Below are positions 45,154 to 54,261 of a DNA stretch of 64,000 nucleotides, piece after piece. The stretch's first letter is position 1, and each line of letters begins with the position of its first letter. The notes beneath the pieces were generated by a model. It did not search any database and had not been told where the DNA came from. It saw only the letters and a program-made list of their open reading frames with translations. A program made the position numbers and the translations under genes. The DNA lies in contig QQVE01000040.1 in NCBI GenBank assembly GCA_003389325.1, positions 1 to 64,000 of the forward strand, in the 5' to 3' direction. Source of the stretch: Planctomycetota bacterium (GTDB taxonomy: Bacteria; Planctomycetota; Planctomycetia; Pirellulales; PALSA-1355).

Positions 45154-46254
45154 TCAGCCCGCTTCGCGGCGGACAGGGGTAGCGGGCGCACCGGAGCGAT
45201 GCCAGTGCGGTCCGCGCAGAATCGGGTGCGGCGAGGCCGGGCGCGACTGCCAGCGATGCCCGCGCGCCGAAGCCAAGATCGCTTCGGCCACGGCCAGCGC
45301 ATCGCGGCCTTCCTGGCCGGTCACGCGGGGCAGGGTGCCGCCGCGCACGGCGTCGACGAAGTCGCGCTGCTCGTCGGCCAACGCGTTGCGCGGCTCGACG
45401 TCCACCGTTTCCAGCCGCAGCACGTCGGCGAAAACGCGCTCCTTGAAGCCGGCCTTCGCTTCGGCCGAGAGCGACTGGTAGTCAAACTCGCCGGCCTGTA
45501 CCTCGGCACTGGGGACGACCACTCGCACGCTGCGATCGCCGAAATCGATCGCGGCAAACCCTTCGGCCGACCAAAGGTGCATGCGGCGATTGGGGGCTTC
45601 GCTGTAACTGACGCGCGATGCGCTCAGGTTCGCCACGCAACCGTCGGCAAACTCGAGCCGCGCCTGCGCCGCGTCTTCGCGCTCGCCCAACACCGCCAGG
45701 CTGATCCCGTCGACCCGCACCAGCGGAGCCTCGACGAGTGAGAGCACCAGGTCGATGTCGTGAATCATCAGGTCGTGAACGACCCCGATATCCATCGAGC
45801 GGCCGGTAAATCCGGCGGCCCGCACGGCGTCGATGTACTTCGGCTGGCGTACGTGGGCACAAGCGGCGTTGAAAGCCGGGTTGAACCGCTCGATGTGGCC
45901 CACCTGCAGGATCGTGCCGTGGCGACGCGCGGCCTCGACCAATTCGTCGGCCTCGCGCACGGTGGCCGCCAGCGGCTTTTCGACCAACAGCGGAATGCCC
46001 CGGCCGAGAAAATCGAGGGCCACGGCGTGATGCGTCCGCGTGGGCGTGACCACGACGGCCGCATCGACCAGGTCGAGCAATTCGCGGTGATCGGCGAAGG
46101 GCCGCGTGCCGTACTCGGCGGCCACTTTCTCTCGCGCGGCTTGCACCGGATCGGCCACGCCTACCAATTCGACGTCGGACATTTCGGACAACAGCCGGGC
46201 GTGAATGCGTCCCAAGTGGCCGGTGCCGATAACTGCCAGCTTGAGCCGGGTCAC
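45154..46254 (-). CDS. Gfo/Idh/MocA-family oxidoreductase, last gene of the lipid A operon
   Basis: A 366-residue NAD(P)-dependent sugar dehydrogenase. The Rossmann motif is VIGTGHLGRIHARLL, and the catalytic EKP motif appears as LLVEKPLAATVREAD. Its start codon overlaps the lpxA stop by four bases, so it is coupled to lpxA. In Acidithiobacillus and Leptospira a Gfo/Idh enzyme (GnnA) oxidises UDP-GlcNAc at C3 beside lpxA, leading to amide-linked lipid A. That makes GnnA a candidate here, but its aminotransferase partner GnnB is not in the window. Other nucleotide-sugar dehydrogenase roles are equally possible. Confidence 0.85.
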   Translation of the reverse strand: MTRLKLAVIGTGHLGRIHARLLSEMSDVELVGVADPVQAAREKVAAEYGTRPFADHRELLDLVDAAVVVTPTRTHHAVALDFLGRGIPLLVEKPLAATVREADELVEAARRHGTILQVGHIERFNPAFNAACAHVRQPKYIDAVRAAGFTGRSMDIGVVHDLMIHDIDLVLSLVEAPLVRVDGISLAVLGEREDAAQARLEFADGCVANLSASRVSYSEAPNRRMHLWSAEGFAAIDFGDRSVRVVVPSAEVQAGEFDYQSLSAEAKAGFKERVFADVLRLETVDVEPRNALADEQRDFVDAVRGGTLPRVTGQEGRDALAVAEAILASARGHRWQSRPASPHPILRGPHWHRSGAPATPVRREAG

Positions 46255-47057
46255 GCTGCCCTCCTTCGCTCGCGCGAGCGGCCGTGCTTGCCTTCCTGCT
46301 GTGACTGCACGAAGCCCAACAATTCATTCACTTGCGGAACGAGTTGATCGTTGCCGCGGAGGATCTCGCGGGCGTGGTCCAGACCCACCTTGGCCCGATA
46401 CAACAGGCGATGGGCCTCCGCCAGGCAGTTGATCACCTCGGGCGTGAAGTCGTTCCGCTTAAGCGCCACGACGTTGATACAGCGCGGCCTGGCCGGGTGA
46501 CCCTCGACGAGCATGAACGGCGGCACGTCGTGCAGCACTCGGCTGCAGCCGCTGATGAAGCTGTAGCTGCCCACCGACGCGTAATGGTGCACTGCCACGG
46601 CGCCCGAAAGCGAAGCGTAGTCGTGTACGTGAACGTGCCCGCCCAACAGCGTGCCGTTGGCGATGATGATGTGGTTGCCCAGGCGGCAATCGTGTGCCAC
46701 GTGGCAGCAGGCCATCAGGAAGTTGTGATCGCCGATCGAAGTGACGCCGTCTTCCTTTTCGGTGGCGCGGTTGATGGTCACGCACTCGCGGATCACGTTG
46801 TGATCGCCGATGACCACGTGCGTGTCGCTGCCCCGATAACTCAAGTCCTGGGGCTCGCCGCCGATGACCACGCCCGGGTAGATGTGGTTGTGCTGGCCGA
46901 TCGTGACCTGCCCCATCAGCGTGACGTTGTTTTCCAGGCGGGTCCCGCGTCCGATGCGGGCGTGGGGACCGATCACACTGAACGGGCCGATCTCAACGTC
47001 GACGTCGATTTCGGCCTGGGGATGGATCGATACATTGTCGGCGACGATGGTAGCCAT
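46251..47057 (-). CDS. lpxA: Acyl-ACP--UDP-N-acetylglucosamine O-acyltransferase
   Basis: A 268-residue trimeric left-handed beta-helix enzyme, first step of lipid A synthesis. Hexapeptide repeats run from residue ~5 to ~190 (IHPQAEIDVDVEIGPFSVIG, GVVIGGEPQDLSYRG, GVTSIGDHNFLMACCHVAHD). The catalytic base is H122 in CCHVAHDC. The C-terminal helical region includes RLLYRAKVGLDHA. It is followed without gap by the oxidoreductase and preceded by lpxC. Confidence 0.94.
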   Translation of the reverse strand: MATIVADNVSIHPQAEIDVDVEIGPFSVIGPHARIGRGTRLENNVTLMGQVTIGQHNHIYPGVVIGGEPQDLSYRGSDTHVVIGDHNVIRECVTINRATEKEDGVTSIGDHNFLMACCHVAHDCRLGNHIIIANGTLLGGHVHVHDYASLSGAVAVHHYASVGSYSFISGCSRVLHDVPPFMLVEGHPARPRCINVVALKRNDFTPEVINCLAEAHRLLYRAKVGLDHAREILRGNDQLVPQVNELLGFVQSQQEGKHGRSRERRRAA

Positions 47058-47162
47058 GAAAAAGCGCTCCGCATCCTTTCGATTCGCTCCAGCGTCGAGC
47101 TTCCATGCCCGTCCGCCCGGCCAAACGCCTCGGCCCCCGTGTCGGCGTCTAACACCTCCGGC

Positions 47163-48035
47163 CTACGCGCTGCGGCGCCGGCCTTCCACGATCTCCTCCT
47201 CGACCAACAAGGCCCGCACCAGCTCGGCATTCAGCCGGTGCCCGCTGCGATGCGCGATGAAGTGCCCGTGCAGGTCGCAACCGGCCAGCGCCAAGTCGCC
47301 GACCAGGTCGAGCGCCTTGTGCCGCACGCACTCGTCGCGATATCGCAGGGTATTCTCCACCGGACCATCGTTGTCGAAAACCAAAACGTTTTGATACGTC
47401 GCTCGCCGCCCCAAACCGCGGCTGATCAGCCAGTCGGCCTCGGCGGCCAGCACAAACGTGCGGCTGGGCGCCAGCTCGCGCTCGAACGAATCGGGTGAGA
47501 CGGCCAACTGCAGCGTCTGGCGTCCGATCGCGTTGCCGCTACCGTAGTCGAGCCGGAATTTCACGCTCAGCCCGCTGTGGTTGTTCGGCCGTGCCTCGAC
47601 CCAGGCGTCGTCCGTGCCCAGGCGGGTCACGTTGCGCACAATCAGGCGCGCTCGCAGGGCATCTTGGTCCACGGCGCCTGCCTCGCGCAAGGCCTGGACG
47701 AACGGCAGGCTCGAGCCATCGCAGCCGGGCATCTCGGCCTCGTCGACCCACACCTCGCAATTGTCGATCTGCATGCCGGCCAGCGCCGCCATGACGTGCT
47801 CGACCATCTCGACGCTGGCCCGGCCGGCCGTGAGCGTCGTGCGCCGCGGAGTCTCGATGCGGTTGGCCACCACGGCCGGAATCCGCGTGTGCCCCAGGTC
47901 GGTCCGCACGAACACAATGCCCGTGTCGGGCTCGGCGGCGCGAAACTCGAGACGCACGTCGCGGCCGCTCCAAAAACCAAAACCGAACACCGAAACCGGA
48001 CGGGCGATCGTGCGTTGTTTTCGTAGTGCGTGCAT
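47163..48035 (-). CDS. lpxC: UDP-3-O-acyl-N-acetylglucosamine deacetylase
   Basis: The committed zinc-dependent step of lipid A synthesis. The ATG at 48035 gives 290 residues, within the family range. The zinc ligands are H80 (EMVEHVMAAL), H239 and D243 (RHKALDLVGDL); the catalytic histidine is H266 (AHRSGHRLN). These are one residue off the E. coli numbering. A much longer open frame upstream is an out-of-frame reading of the OmpH gene. There is no FabZ fusion, unlike in Bacteroidota. Gene order is OmpH, lpxC, lpxA. Confidence 0.93.
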   Translation of the reverse strand: MHALRKQRTIARPVSVFGFGFWSGRDVRLEFRAAEPDTGIVFVRTDLGHTRIPAVVANRIETPRRTTLTAGRASVEMVEHVMAALAGMQIDNCEVWVDEAEMPGCDGSSLPFVQALREAGAVDQDALRARLIVRNVTRLGTDDAWVEARPNNHSGLSVKFRLDYGSGNAIGRQTLQLAVSPDSFERELAPSRTFVLAAEADWLISRGLGRRATYQNVLVFDNDGPVENTLRYRDECVRHKALDLVGDLALAGCDLHGHFIAHRSGHRLNAELVRALLVEEEIVEGRRRSA

Positions 48036-48103
48036 CAACTCGGTCTGTGCAGACTGTTTCGACGAAGTGGGAACGACCCGCCTTGGCTGCCGGGACCTAG
48101 GGC

Positions 48104-48733
48104 CTAGCGGCGCGGGCGAACTCCCGGCGGAGCGGCGATCGCCGCGGCCCGGTTCAGCTCGGCCAGTACCGGATCGGTGATGTCGATGCTCTTGTCGTAG
48201 TACATGACCATCTTGAACACTTCCATCTGCACCATTTCCCGGTTGTTCGGATCGATCGGGGCACCGTTGAAACGGAGCACCAGTTGAATGCCGTTGCGTT
48301 GGGCATACCGCTTGGTCACGTCGGCTAGCTCCTGGTACGCCCGCAGGTAGTTTTTGGCCTCGCGCTCGGCAAAGTCGCGGCGCTGGGCGGCAACCCGCAG
48401 CTTCCAGTCGCTCTCGGCCTTGGTGATCTCTTCTTCCAGCCGCTTGAATTCGTCGCTGCCCGGTTTGCGGGTCTTGAGCACCTCGGACTTCTTGACGATT
48501 CCGTCGCGCTCTTGCTTTAGTTCGGCCTCGGCCTTTTGTGCGTCGCGCTTGTAGACCTCCATGGCCTGCTTCAGCCGCGAGTAGTGCTCGAGAATGTAGG
48601 TCACGTCGATCACGGCGATGCCGTGCTGACTGGCAGCTTGCGAGGCGGCGGGCTGCTGGGCCGTGGTGTGCGTGAACGCGACCGCGACGTAGGCAACGGC
48701 CACGAGCGTGGCCACGATGAGAGAGGTTCGCAC
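48104..48733 (-). CDS. OmpH/Skp-family periplasmic chaperone
   Basis: A 209-residue protein starting at the GTG at 48733, with AAGGAG (48742-48748 region) about 8 nt upstream. A signal peptide (SLIVATLVAVAYVAVAF) is followed by IAVIDVTYILEHYSRLKQAM, the characteristic OmpH N-terminus, and a long charged coiled coil (residues ~55-150). Skp shields outer-membrane proteins in transit. It opens the lipid A operon; in many diderms skp lies next to lpxD, fabZ and lpxA, so the context fits. Confidence 0.88.
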   Translation of the reverse strand: MRTSLIVATLVAVAYVAVAFTHTTAQQPAASQAASQHGIAVIDVTYILEHYSRLKQAMEVYKRDAQKAEAELKQERDGIVKKSEVLKTRKPGSDEFKRLEEEITKAESDWKLRVAAQRRDFAEREAKNYLRAYQELADVTKRYAQRNGIQLVLRFNGAPIDPNNREMVQMEVFKMVMYYDKSIDITDPVLAELNRAAAIAAPPGVRPRR

Positions 48734-48992
48734 GTTGAGCACTCCTTGCTGTAGACGGCTGGTCATCCGTGACCGCGTGCTGTCCAAAACCGGGCCGGGC
48801 GGCGAAGGCCGACCCCGGGGGGTGACTTTGAGGGCGGTATTCTGCCGAGAAGGCCCCCCCGCGTAAAGGCCAAAAAGACACGGCAATTGCCGAGCATCGC
48901 GCGTGCTGTCACGCGGCGCCACCATGCCTCGGCTCGGGTTTACGCCTTCCAATCGCGCGCCAGAGCCGCCGCCACGCGAGCGAACTCACGCG

Positions 48993-51032
48993 CTAGCGAG
49001 GTGGATCGAGCGTCACTTCCAGCGTCACTTCGTCGCCGTCGCGCTTGACCGTGACCGGCACCTTGTCGCCGGCCTTGTACTTGCGCAGGGCGCTGTCGAA
49101 GTCTTCCAGATTGCCGATCTTGCTGTCGCCGAACTTGACGATCGTGTCGCCGCCCTGCAGGCCGCCGCGCGCGGCCGGGCCGCCCTTGGCCACGCCGCTC
49201 AAAGCGTATCCCGGCTCGTCCCCCGCAAAATCCGGAATGCTGCCGAAATACGGGCGATCTCCGCCGCTACGGGCGATCTCACCCATGTCCTGCACTTCCT
49301 TGTAGGCGGGCCGGGTGTCGGCCTTGGCCAGCGTGACGCCGATCTCGGCCACCATCTCCGCGATGCGGCGCATGCCCGGAATGTTCAGCTTGTCGAAATC
49401 GTCGCTGGGCCGGTGATAGTCCTTGTGGCTGCCAGTAAAGAAAAACAGCACGGGCACTTTCGCCGAATAGAACGACGAATGATCGCTGGGTCCGAACCCG
49501 CCCGGCTTTTTCGTGATGTCGAATCCATAGTCCTTGCCGAAGCGATCGACCAGCGCGTCGAACTCCGTCGCCGTGCCGGTGCCGTGAACGATCAGCTTCT
49601 CGTCGGTGAGCCGGCCGACCATGTCGAGATTGAGCATGGCAACCGTCTTGTCGATCGGAAACAGCGGCTCGCGCACGTAACGGGCGCTGCCGACCAGGCC
49701 GCGCTCCTCGCCGGTGAACGCGATGAACACGATCCGCCGCGGCAGCTTGCCACGGGCCACGATGTCGCGGGCCACTTCGATGAGCACCGTAGTGCCCGAG
49801 CCGTTGTCGTCGGCGCCGTTGTGAATCTCGTGTACCCCGGGTGCAGCCGAACCGCTGCCGCCGTAGCCCAGGTGATCGTAATGCGCGCCGATGACGATCG
49901 TTTCGTCCGCGAGCGGACCTTCGCCTTCCCAGACGCCCACGACGTTCTTCACGCCAACTTCATGCCGCTCGACGTGGGTCTCGCCCACGGCCCGCCAGCC
50001 TTCGAGCGGCGCGCTGCGGGGGGTGGGCCCCTTGTCCATCTCGACCTCCAGCTCCGCCAAACTCATCCCCATCGCCTGCTTGACGATCTGGTCGAGCACA
50101 CCGCGCTGGCACGACAACACGGGAAAGCTGCGGCCTTCCGACGCGCTGGGGCCTGCGCCGCGAAACGGTAGCAGCGGATCGCGCGCTTCGTCGAGTTGTT
50201 CAGCATATTTGCCGACGTCTTCACAGAGGTGGGCGATCTTGTTTTCATAGGCCCGCCATTCGTCGGCGGAAGGCTTTTCGATCTTCTTAAATCGCTCGCT
50301 GGCCTCGGCGATCTCGTCGACAGCCACTTGCCACCGCTTGCGCAACGACGCCAGTTGCTTGTCGACCTCGAACTGATCGTTGCAGAAGATCACGGCCGCG
50401 GCCCCGTGCTCGAACGCATTCGAGACCTTGCGCCGAAACGGCGCGTGCTCCGAGTGATCCGTACCGTTGAACACGCTGTGCGGGTTGGCCTGCTGCGGTT
50501 CGTGCCGCAGGATCACGACGGCCTTGTCCTTGACGTCGATCCCCTCGTAGTCGTCATAGTTTTCGTCCTTGCCGGTGATTCCGTAGCCCACGAACACCAG
50601 CGGCAGGTCAAACGTGCCCGAGCCGCCAATGGCCAACGGCGTGAATTGCTCGTCCAGCGCGAGTTCGATCTTGCGCGGCTCGCCATCCTCGCCCCCGGGT
50701 CCGACAAAGGTCAGCGTGTTGGGCGATCCCAGTTCCGAGCCGGTGGTCATCTCGAAGGTCTGAAAGGGGCCGCCGTCGACCAGCTCGGTCTTCAGGCCCA
50801 GCGTGCGAAATTGCTCGGCGATGTAGTCGGCCGCCAGATCGAGGCCCTTGGTGCCCACGCCACGCCCTTCGAGCTCGTCGCTGGACAAGTATTTGGCCGT
50901 AGCCGAGAGCCGACCTTCGACCGCGGTGGCGTCTTCGGCCACTACCGGCGCTAGCGGTACGGCAACCAGCGCGATCCACGCGGCCGCCAGGGTGCATCGA
51001 GAGAATCCGCGTGCCATCATCCAACGAATCAT
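48993..51032 (-). CDS. Exported M28-family zinc peptidase with PA insert and C-terminal PDZ domain
   Basis: A 679-residue protein. A signal peptide (CTLAAAWIALVAVPLAPVVA) is followed by a PA-like insert (FVGYGITGKDENYDDYEGID, AAVIFCNDQ) and a spacer with Lys/Glu helices. The M28 catalytic domain has the co-catalytic zinc ligands in GAHYDHLGYG, NGADDNGSG, GEERGLVGS, NLDMVGR and SDHSSFY. The final ~90 residues are a PDZ domain (GGPAARGGLQGGDTIVKFGD). It is probably a periplasmic aminopeptidase. It is divergent from the histidine kinase gene. Confidence 0.9.
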   Translation of the reverse strand: MIRWMMARGFSRCTLAAAWIALVAVPLAPVVAEDATAVEGRLSATAKYLSSDELEGRGVGTKGLDLAADYIAEQFRTLGLKTELVDGGPFQTFEMTTGSELGSPNTLTFVGPGGEDGEPRKIELALDEQFTPLAIGGSGTFDLPLVFVGYGITGKDENYDDYEGIDVKDKAVVILRHEPQQANPHSVFNGTDHSEHAPFRRKVSNAFEHGAAAVIFCNDQFEVDKQLASLRKRWQVAVDEIAEASERFKKIEKPSADEWRAYENKIAHLCEDVGKYAEQLDEARDPLLPFRGAGPSASEGRSFPVLSCQRGVLDQIVKQAMGMSLAELEVEMDKGPTPRSAPLEGWRAVGETHVERHEVGVKNVVGVWEGEGPLADETIVIGAHYDHLGYGGSGSAAPGVHEIHNGADDNGSGTTVLIEVARDIVARGKLPRRIVFIAFTGEERGLVGSARYVREPLFPIDKTVAMLNLDMVGRLTDEKLIVHGTGTATEFDALVDRFGKDYGFDITKKPGGFGPSDHSSFYSAKVPVLFFFTGSHKDYHRPSDDFDKLNIPGMRRIAEMVAEIGVTLAKADTRPAYKEVQDMGEIARSGGDRPYFGSIPDFAGDEPGYALSGVAKGGPAARGGLQGGDTIVKFGDSKIGNLEDFDSALRKYKAGDKVPVTVKRDGDEVTLEVTLDPPR

Positions 51033-51427
51033 GAAAGTTCACCCGAAAAAGCGATGAGGTAGGAACGGCCGCGGAGGCGCCGGCGGACGCATCAGGGGCA
51101 TGATAAAGACGCGACCCAATTGATTCTTTGTCGCGAATGCGCGGTCGTCAAGCCGCGATCGAGCGCGAAGCAGAAACGCTGGCAGCGATTGTGCGGACGC
51201 GCATGTCGAAAAGCCCTTCGAAACACCTTGCTGCGGCGGTGCGCCGAGGTGCGAAACTCTATCATTGGCCCGTGGCAATCCCTAGAATAAAGGGGTTGCC
51301 GGACGCGGCCCGGGCGACCCGCGCTCGGTCGTCTGCCGCCCAAGCGGCTGCAAGGCACTCGGGCTCGGCCAGCGCCTCCCGGCCCAACTCCTCGACGGGT
51401 GACATCGCGTGCAACTGGAGCTTTCAC
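51033..51427. other. Divergent region between peptidase and kinase genes
   Basis: 395 bp. It holds the GGAG ribosome-binding site (51417-51420) of the kinase gene and a TAGAAT (51283-51288) without a good -35 box. No supported gene. Confidence 0.5.
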
Positions 51428-53167
51428 GTGCCCTCGCTCTACGTTCTCAAAGGCCAGGACTACGGGACGTACTTTGACATCGACGAAGGCACCGTAGCGC
51501 TCGGGCGCGATGCCTCGAACCAGATCCGCCTGCACGACACGGAAGTCTCCCGCCGCCACGCCGAGATGCAGTTCGACGGCGAATCCTGCACGATCGCCGA
51601 TCTCGAGAGCTCGAACGGCACCTACGTCAACGCGCAGCGCATCGAAGAAGCCACGGTCCTGCGAACCGGCGACAAGCTGCAGCTCGGCGGCACGGTAATG
51701 CTCTTCACCAGCGCCACCGACAAGACCCCCGACGACCTGTCCGACAAGGTCGACATCATCACCTCGCGCGAACTCACCGGCGACAGTTCGCGCATCGTGC
51801 GCTCGATGAGTCAGCACGAGGGAAGCAACCTGCTGAACCTCGATTTCGAGTCGGATGCCGCCAGCCCCTGGCTGGCGCGGGCACGCAGCAACCTGCAGAT
51901 CATGTACCGCACGGCGCTGGCGGTGAGCCATACGCTGGACATCGACCAACTGCTCGATCGCATCATGCAGCTCATCTTCGAGTGGGTCGAGGCCGACCGC
52001 GGCTGCATCATGCTGCTGGACGAGCAGTCCGAAGACCTCGTGCCCAAGGTGCGCCGCAACCGCCGCGGCTTCGACTCGCCCGAGCGGCTGGCGATCAGCA
52101 AGACAATTCTCGACTACGTGATGCAGCACAACGAAGGCGTGCTCACCAGCGACGCCAAGGAAGACAAGCGCTGGGACCACGCGGCCAGCATCGTGCAGAT
52201 GGGCATTCGCGAGGCGATCTGCGTGCCCATGCAGGGCCGCTACGACGTGGTGGGCGTGATCTACATCGACACCTCGATCACGCCGCAGCAGATCATTCAA
52301 CAGAAGGGCCAGCAGAACAAGTTCACCGACGAGCACCTGAAGCTGATGATCGCCATCGCCCACCAGGCCGCTTTGGCCGTGGAGGACACGCGATACTATT
52401 CGGCGATGATGCAGGCCGAGCGGTTGGCCGCCGTCGGCCAGACCATCGCCATGCTCTCGCACCACATCAAGAACATTCTGCAGGGAATCAGCGGCGGCGG
52501 CTACCTGATCGAAAACGGCCTGCAGAAGCACGACGAAGATACGGTGCGCAAGGGGTGGACGATGGTCGAGAAGAACCAGGGCAAGATTTCGACCCTGGTG
52601 ATGGACATGCTCACCTTCAGCAAGGAGCGCGAGCCCGATCCCGTGCCCAGCGACTTGAACCAGGTGGTGGGCGAAGTCGTCGAACTGGTCGAAGCCAAGG
52701 CGGCCGAGCAGGGCGTCGCCGTCGAATACCACCCGGCCGAGAACATTCCCACCCTCACGTTCGACCCCGAGGGCATCCACCGCGCCGTGCTGAATATCGC
52801 CAGCAACGCCGTCGACGCCTGCGAGGATCGCTCCGACGGCCGCCCCCCCGGCAAGGTGATCATCTCCACGCAGTACGACGCGGGCTCCGGCATCGCCAAC
52901 GTGATCGTCGAAGACAACGGCACTGGCATCTCGGAAGAAGACCTGGCCAAGATCTTCACGATCTTCGTGTCGACCAAGCGCGGCAAGGGCACCGGACTGG
53001 GATTGCCGGTGAGCCAGAAGATCCTCAAGGAGCACGGCGGCGACATCCACGTCACCAGCCGCATCGGCGAGGGTAGCCGCTTTACGCTCGAACTGCCGGC
53101 AGTGCCCTCGGGCACCCTGGCCGACGCCGGGCCGATGGCCGAAACCGGCGAACGCCAGCGGCCCTAG
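51428..53167 (+). CDS. FHA-GAF sensor histidine kinase
   Basis: A 579-residue soluble kinase starting at the GTG at 51428 with GGAG 7 nt upstream. Residues ~1-95 are an FHA domain (VALGRDASNQIRLHD, SRRHAEM, SSNGTYVN), which binds phosphothreonine. Residues ~160-315 are a GAF domain (LFEWVEADRGCIMLLDEQ, GVIYIDTSITPQ). The H-box is SHHIKNIL with H345 as the likely phosphoacceptor. The HATPase part has the N box NIASNAVDACED, the G1 box VEDNGTGI and the G2 box GTGLGLPVS. No response regulator is adjacent. It joins Ser/Thr-kinase-type input to two-component output. Confidence 0.9.
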   Translation: MPSLYVLKGQDYGTYFDIDEGTVALGRDASNQIRLHDTEVSRRHAEMQFDGESCTIADLESSNGTYVNAQRIEEATVLRTGDKLQLGGTVMLFTSATDKTPDDLSDKVDIITSRELTGDSSRIVRSMSQHEGSNLLNLDFESDAASPWLARARSNLQIMYRTALAVSHTLDIDQLLDRIMQLIFEWVEADRGCIMLLDEQSEDLVPKVRRNRRGFDSPERLAISKTILDYVMQHNEGVLTSDAKEDKRWDHAASIVQMGIREAICVPMQGRYDVVGVIYIDTSITPQQIIQQKGQQNKFTDEHLKLMIAIAHQAALAVEDTRYYSAMMQAERLAAVGQTIAMLSHHIKNILQGISGGGYLIENGLQKHDEDTVRKGWTMVEKNQGKISTLVMDMLTFSKEREPDPVPSDLNQVVGEVVELVEAKAAEQGVAVEYHPAENIPTLTFDPEGIHRAVLNIASNAVDACEDRSDGRPPGKVIISTQYDAGSGIANVIVEDNGTGISEEDLAKIFTIFVSTKRGKGTGLGLPVSQKILKEHGGDIHVTSRIGEGSRFTLELPAVPSGTLADAGPMAETGERQRP

Positions 53168-53213
53168 AACAACGCAACCTCGCCGGGCGCGGCCGCACGC
53201 ACGTGCTGCTCTC

Positions 53214-53864
53214 TCAGCCCTCGTACCCCGACGGCGCGCCCACGAAGGGGTTGTTGCGTTTTTCCTGCCCGACGGTCGTGCCGGGGCCGTGCCCGGGCAG
53301 AATGACGGTCTCGTCGTCGAGCGTGAACAGCTTGGAGTGGATGCCCTCGGCCAGTTGCTCGAAGCTGCCGTCGGGGAAATCGGTGCGCCCGATGCTGCCA
53401 GCGAACAGCACGTCTCCGCCGAACACCAGCATGGGCTTTCCGGCACGCCACAGGTAGACGATGTGGCCGCTCGAGTGCCCAGGAATCTCGAGCACCGACA
53501 GGTCGAAGCCCGCGGCGCTGTACTCGTCCCCCTCGCCGACCAGCACGTCGCCCGGCGGGCTCACGAGTTGAGCTCCAAAGGCAGCCGATAGGTTCAGCGT
53601 CGGATCGGTCAGTTTCGCGGCATCGCCGCGGCTGACGACGATCGGACAGCCAGGAAATTCGCGCTTCATCGCCTCGTTGCCGGCGATGTGGTCGCTGTGC
53701 CCGTGCGTAATCAGAATGGCCGCCGGCGAAAGAGTCTCGCGTGCCAGGTATTCGAGAATTCGGTCGGGCTCGAGGCCCGGATCGACGATCAGGCAGTCGT
53801 CGCGATCGCGCTGTCGCGCGATGTAAGTGTTTTCCTCGAAAGGAGCTGAGACGACGACAGCCAT
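53214..53864 (-). CDS. Metallo-beta-lactamase-fold hydrolase (glyoxalase II-like)
   Basis: A 216-residue protein from the ATG at 53864. The dinuclear zinc motif is ILITHGHSDHIAGNE, with further ligands in LEIPGHSSGHIVYL, VFGGDVLFAGSIGRTD and ILPGHGPGTT. The short form and the GHSSGHIVYL/GRTDFPDGS signature match the YcbL/glyoxalase II-like subgroup. It hydrolyses thioesters in known members. It converges with the kinase gene 46 bp away. Confidence 0.87.
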   Translation of the reverse strand: MAVVVSAPFEENTYIARQRDRDDCLIVDPGLEPDRILEYLARETLSPAAILITHGHSDHIAGNEAMKREFPGCPIVVSRGDAAKLTDPTLNLSAAFGAQLVSPPGDVLVGEGDEYSAAGFDLSVLEIPGHSSGHIVYLWRAGKPMLVFGGDVLFAGSIGRTDFPDGSFEQLAEGIHSKLFTLDDETVILPGHGPGTTVGQEKRNNPFVGAPSGYEG

Positions 53865-54261
53865 TTCAATTTGGGAAGCGTCCACAAATCGCCCTTTCCG
53901 AAGGCCTGTCCGATCTAGTAAAAGCGGGAAGAATTTGCGGCCCTCGCGGTGACTTCGTACCCGTCGAGGGTTAGGCAAACAGGGCCGGTTTACTGAAGCA
54001 ATGTAATATATGCGCGAATGCCCGGGCGATAAACCGTATAGGCGGACGGACGGGCGGCTCTGCCCGCGGTTTTTCCCATTTCCCTTTGTGCCGATTCTCC
54101 GAACGCCGCGTGAAAGCTAGCAGTATCGTGCCGTCGGTCCGTGCACTTCCCTTGCTCGCCGACGTGAGAAGAATTGAGCCGAAGTGGCTGTCGCGTTCGA
54201 ACAGGCGTGCCTTGAAACGCGTAGCCAAACTTAGCTCGAAATGGTTTGTCAGGAGATCACG
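53865..54261. other. Divergent region upstream of the MBL and DUF1571 genes
   Basis: 397 bp, comparatively AT-rich around 54000-54015. It holds the AGGAG site (54251-54255) of the DUF1571 gene. I find no promoter with two good boxes and no supported gene. Confidence 0.5.

Noticed and set aside
48036..48881. N-terminal extension of the lpxC frame over the OmpH gene
   Set aside because: Same strand but out of frame with OmpH, which has a clear signal peptide and coiled coil; LpxC starts normally at 48035.
51092..53446. A 784-codon open frame antisense to the histidine kinase
   Set aside because: Val/Asp/Gly/His-biased composition, no domain, and it lies opposite complete FHA, GAF and kinase motifs.
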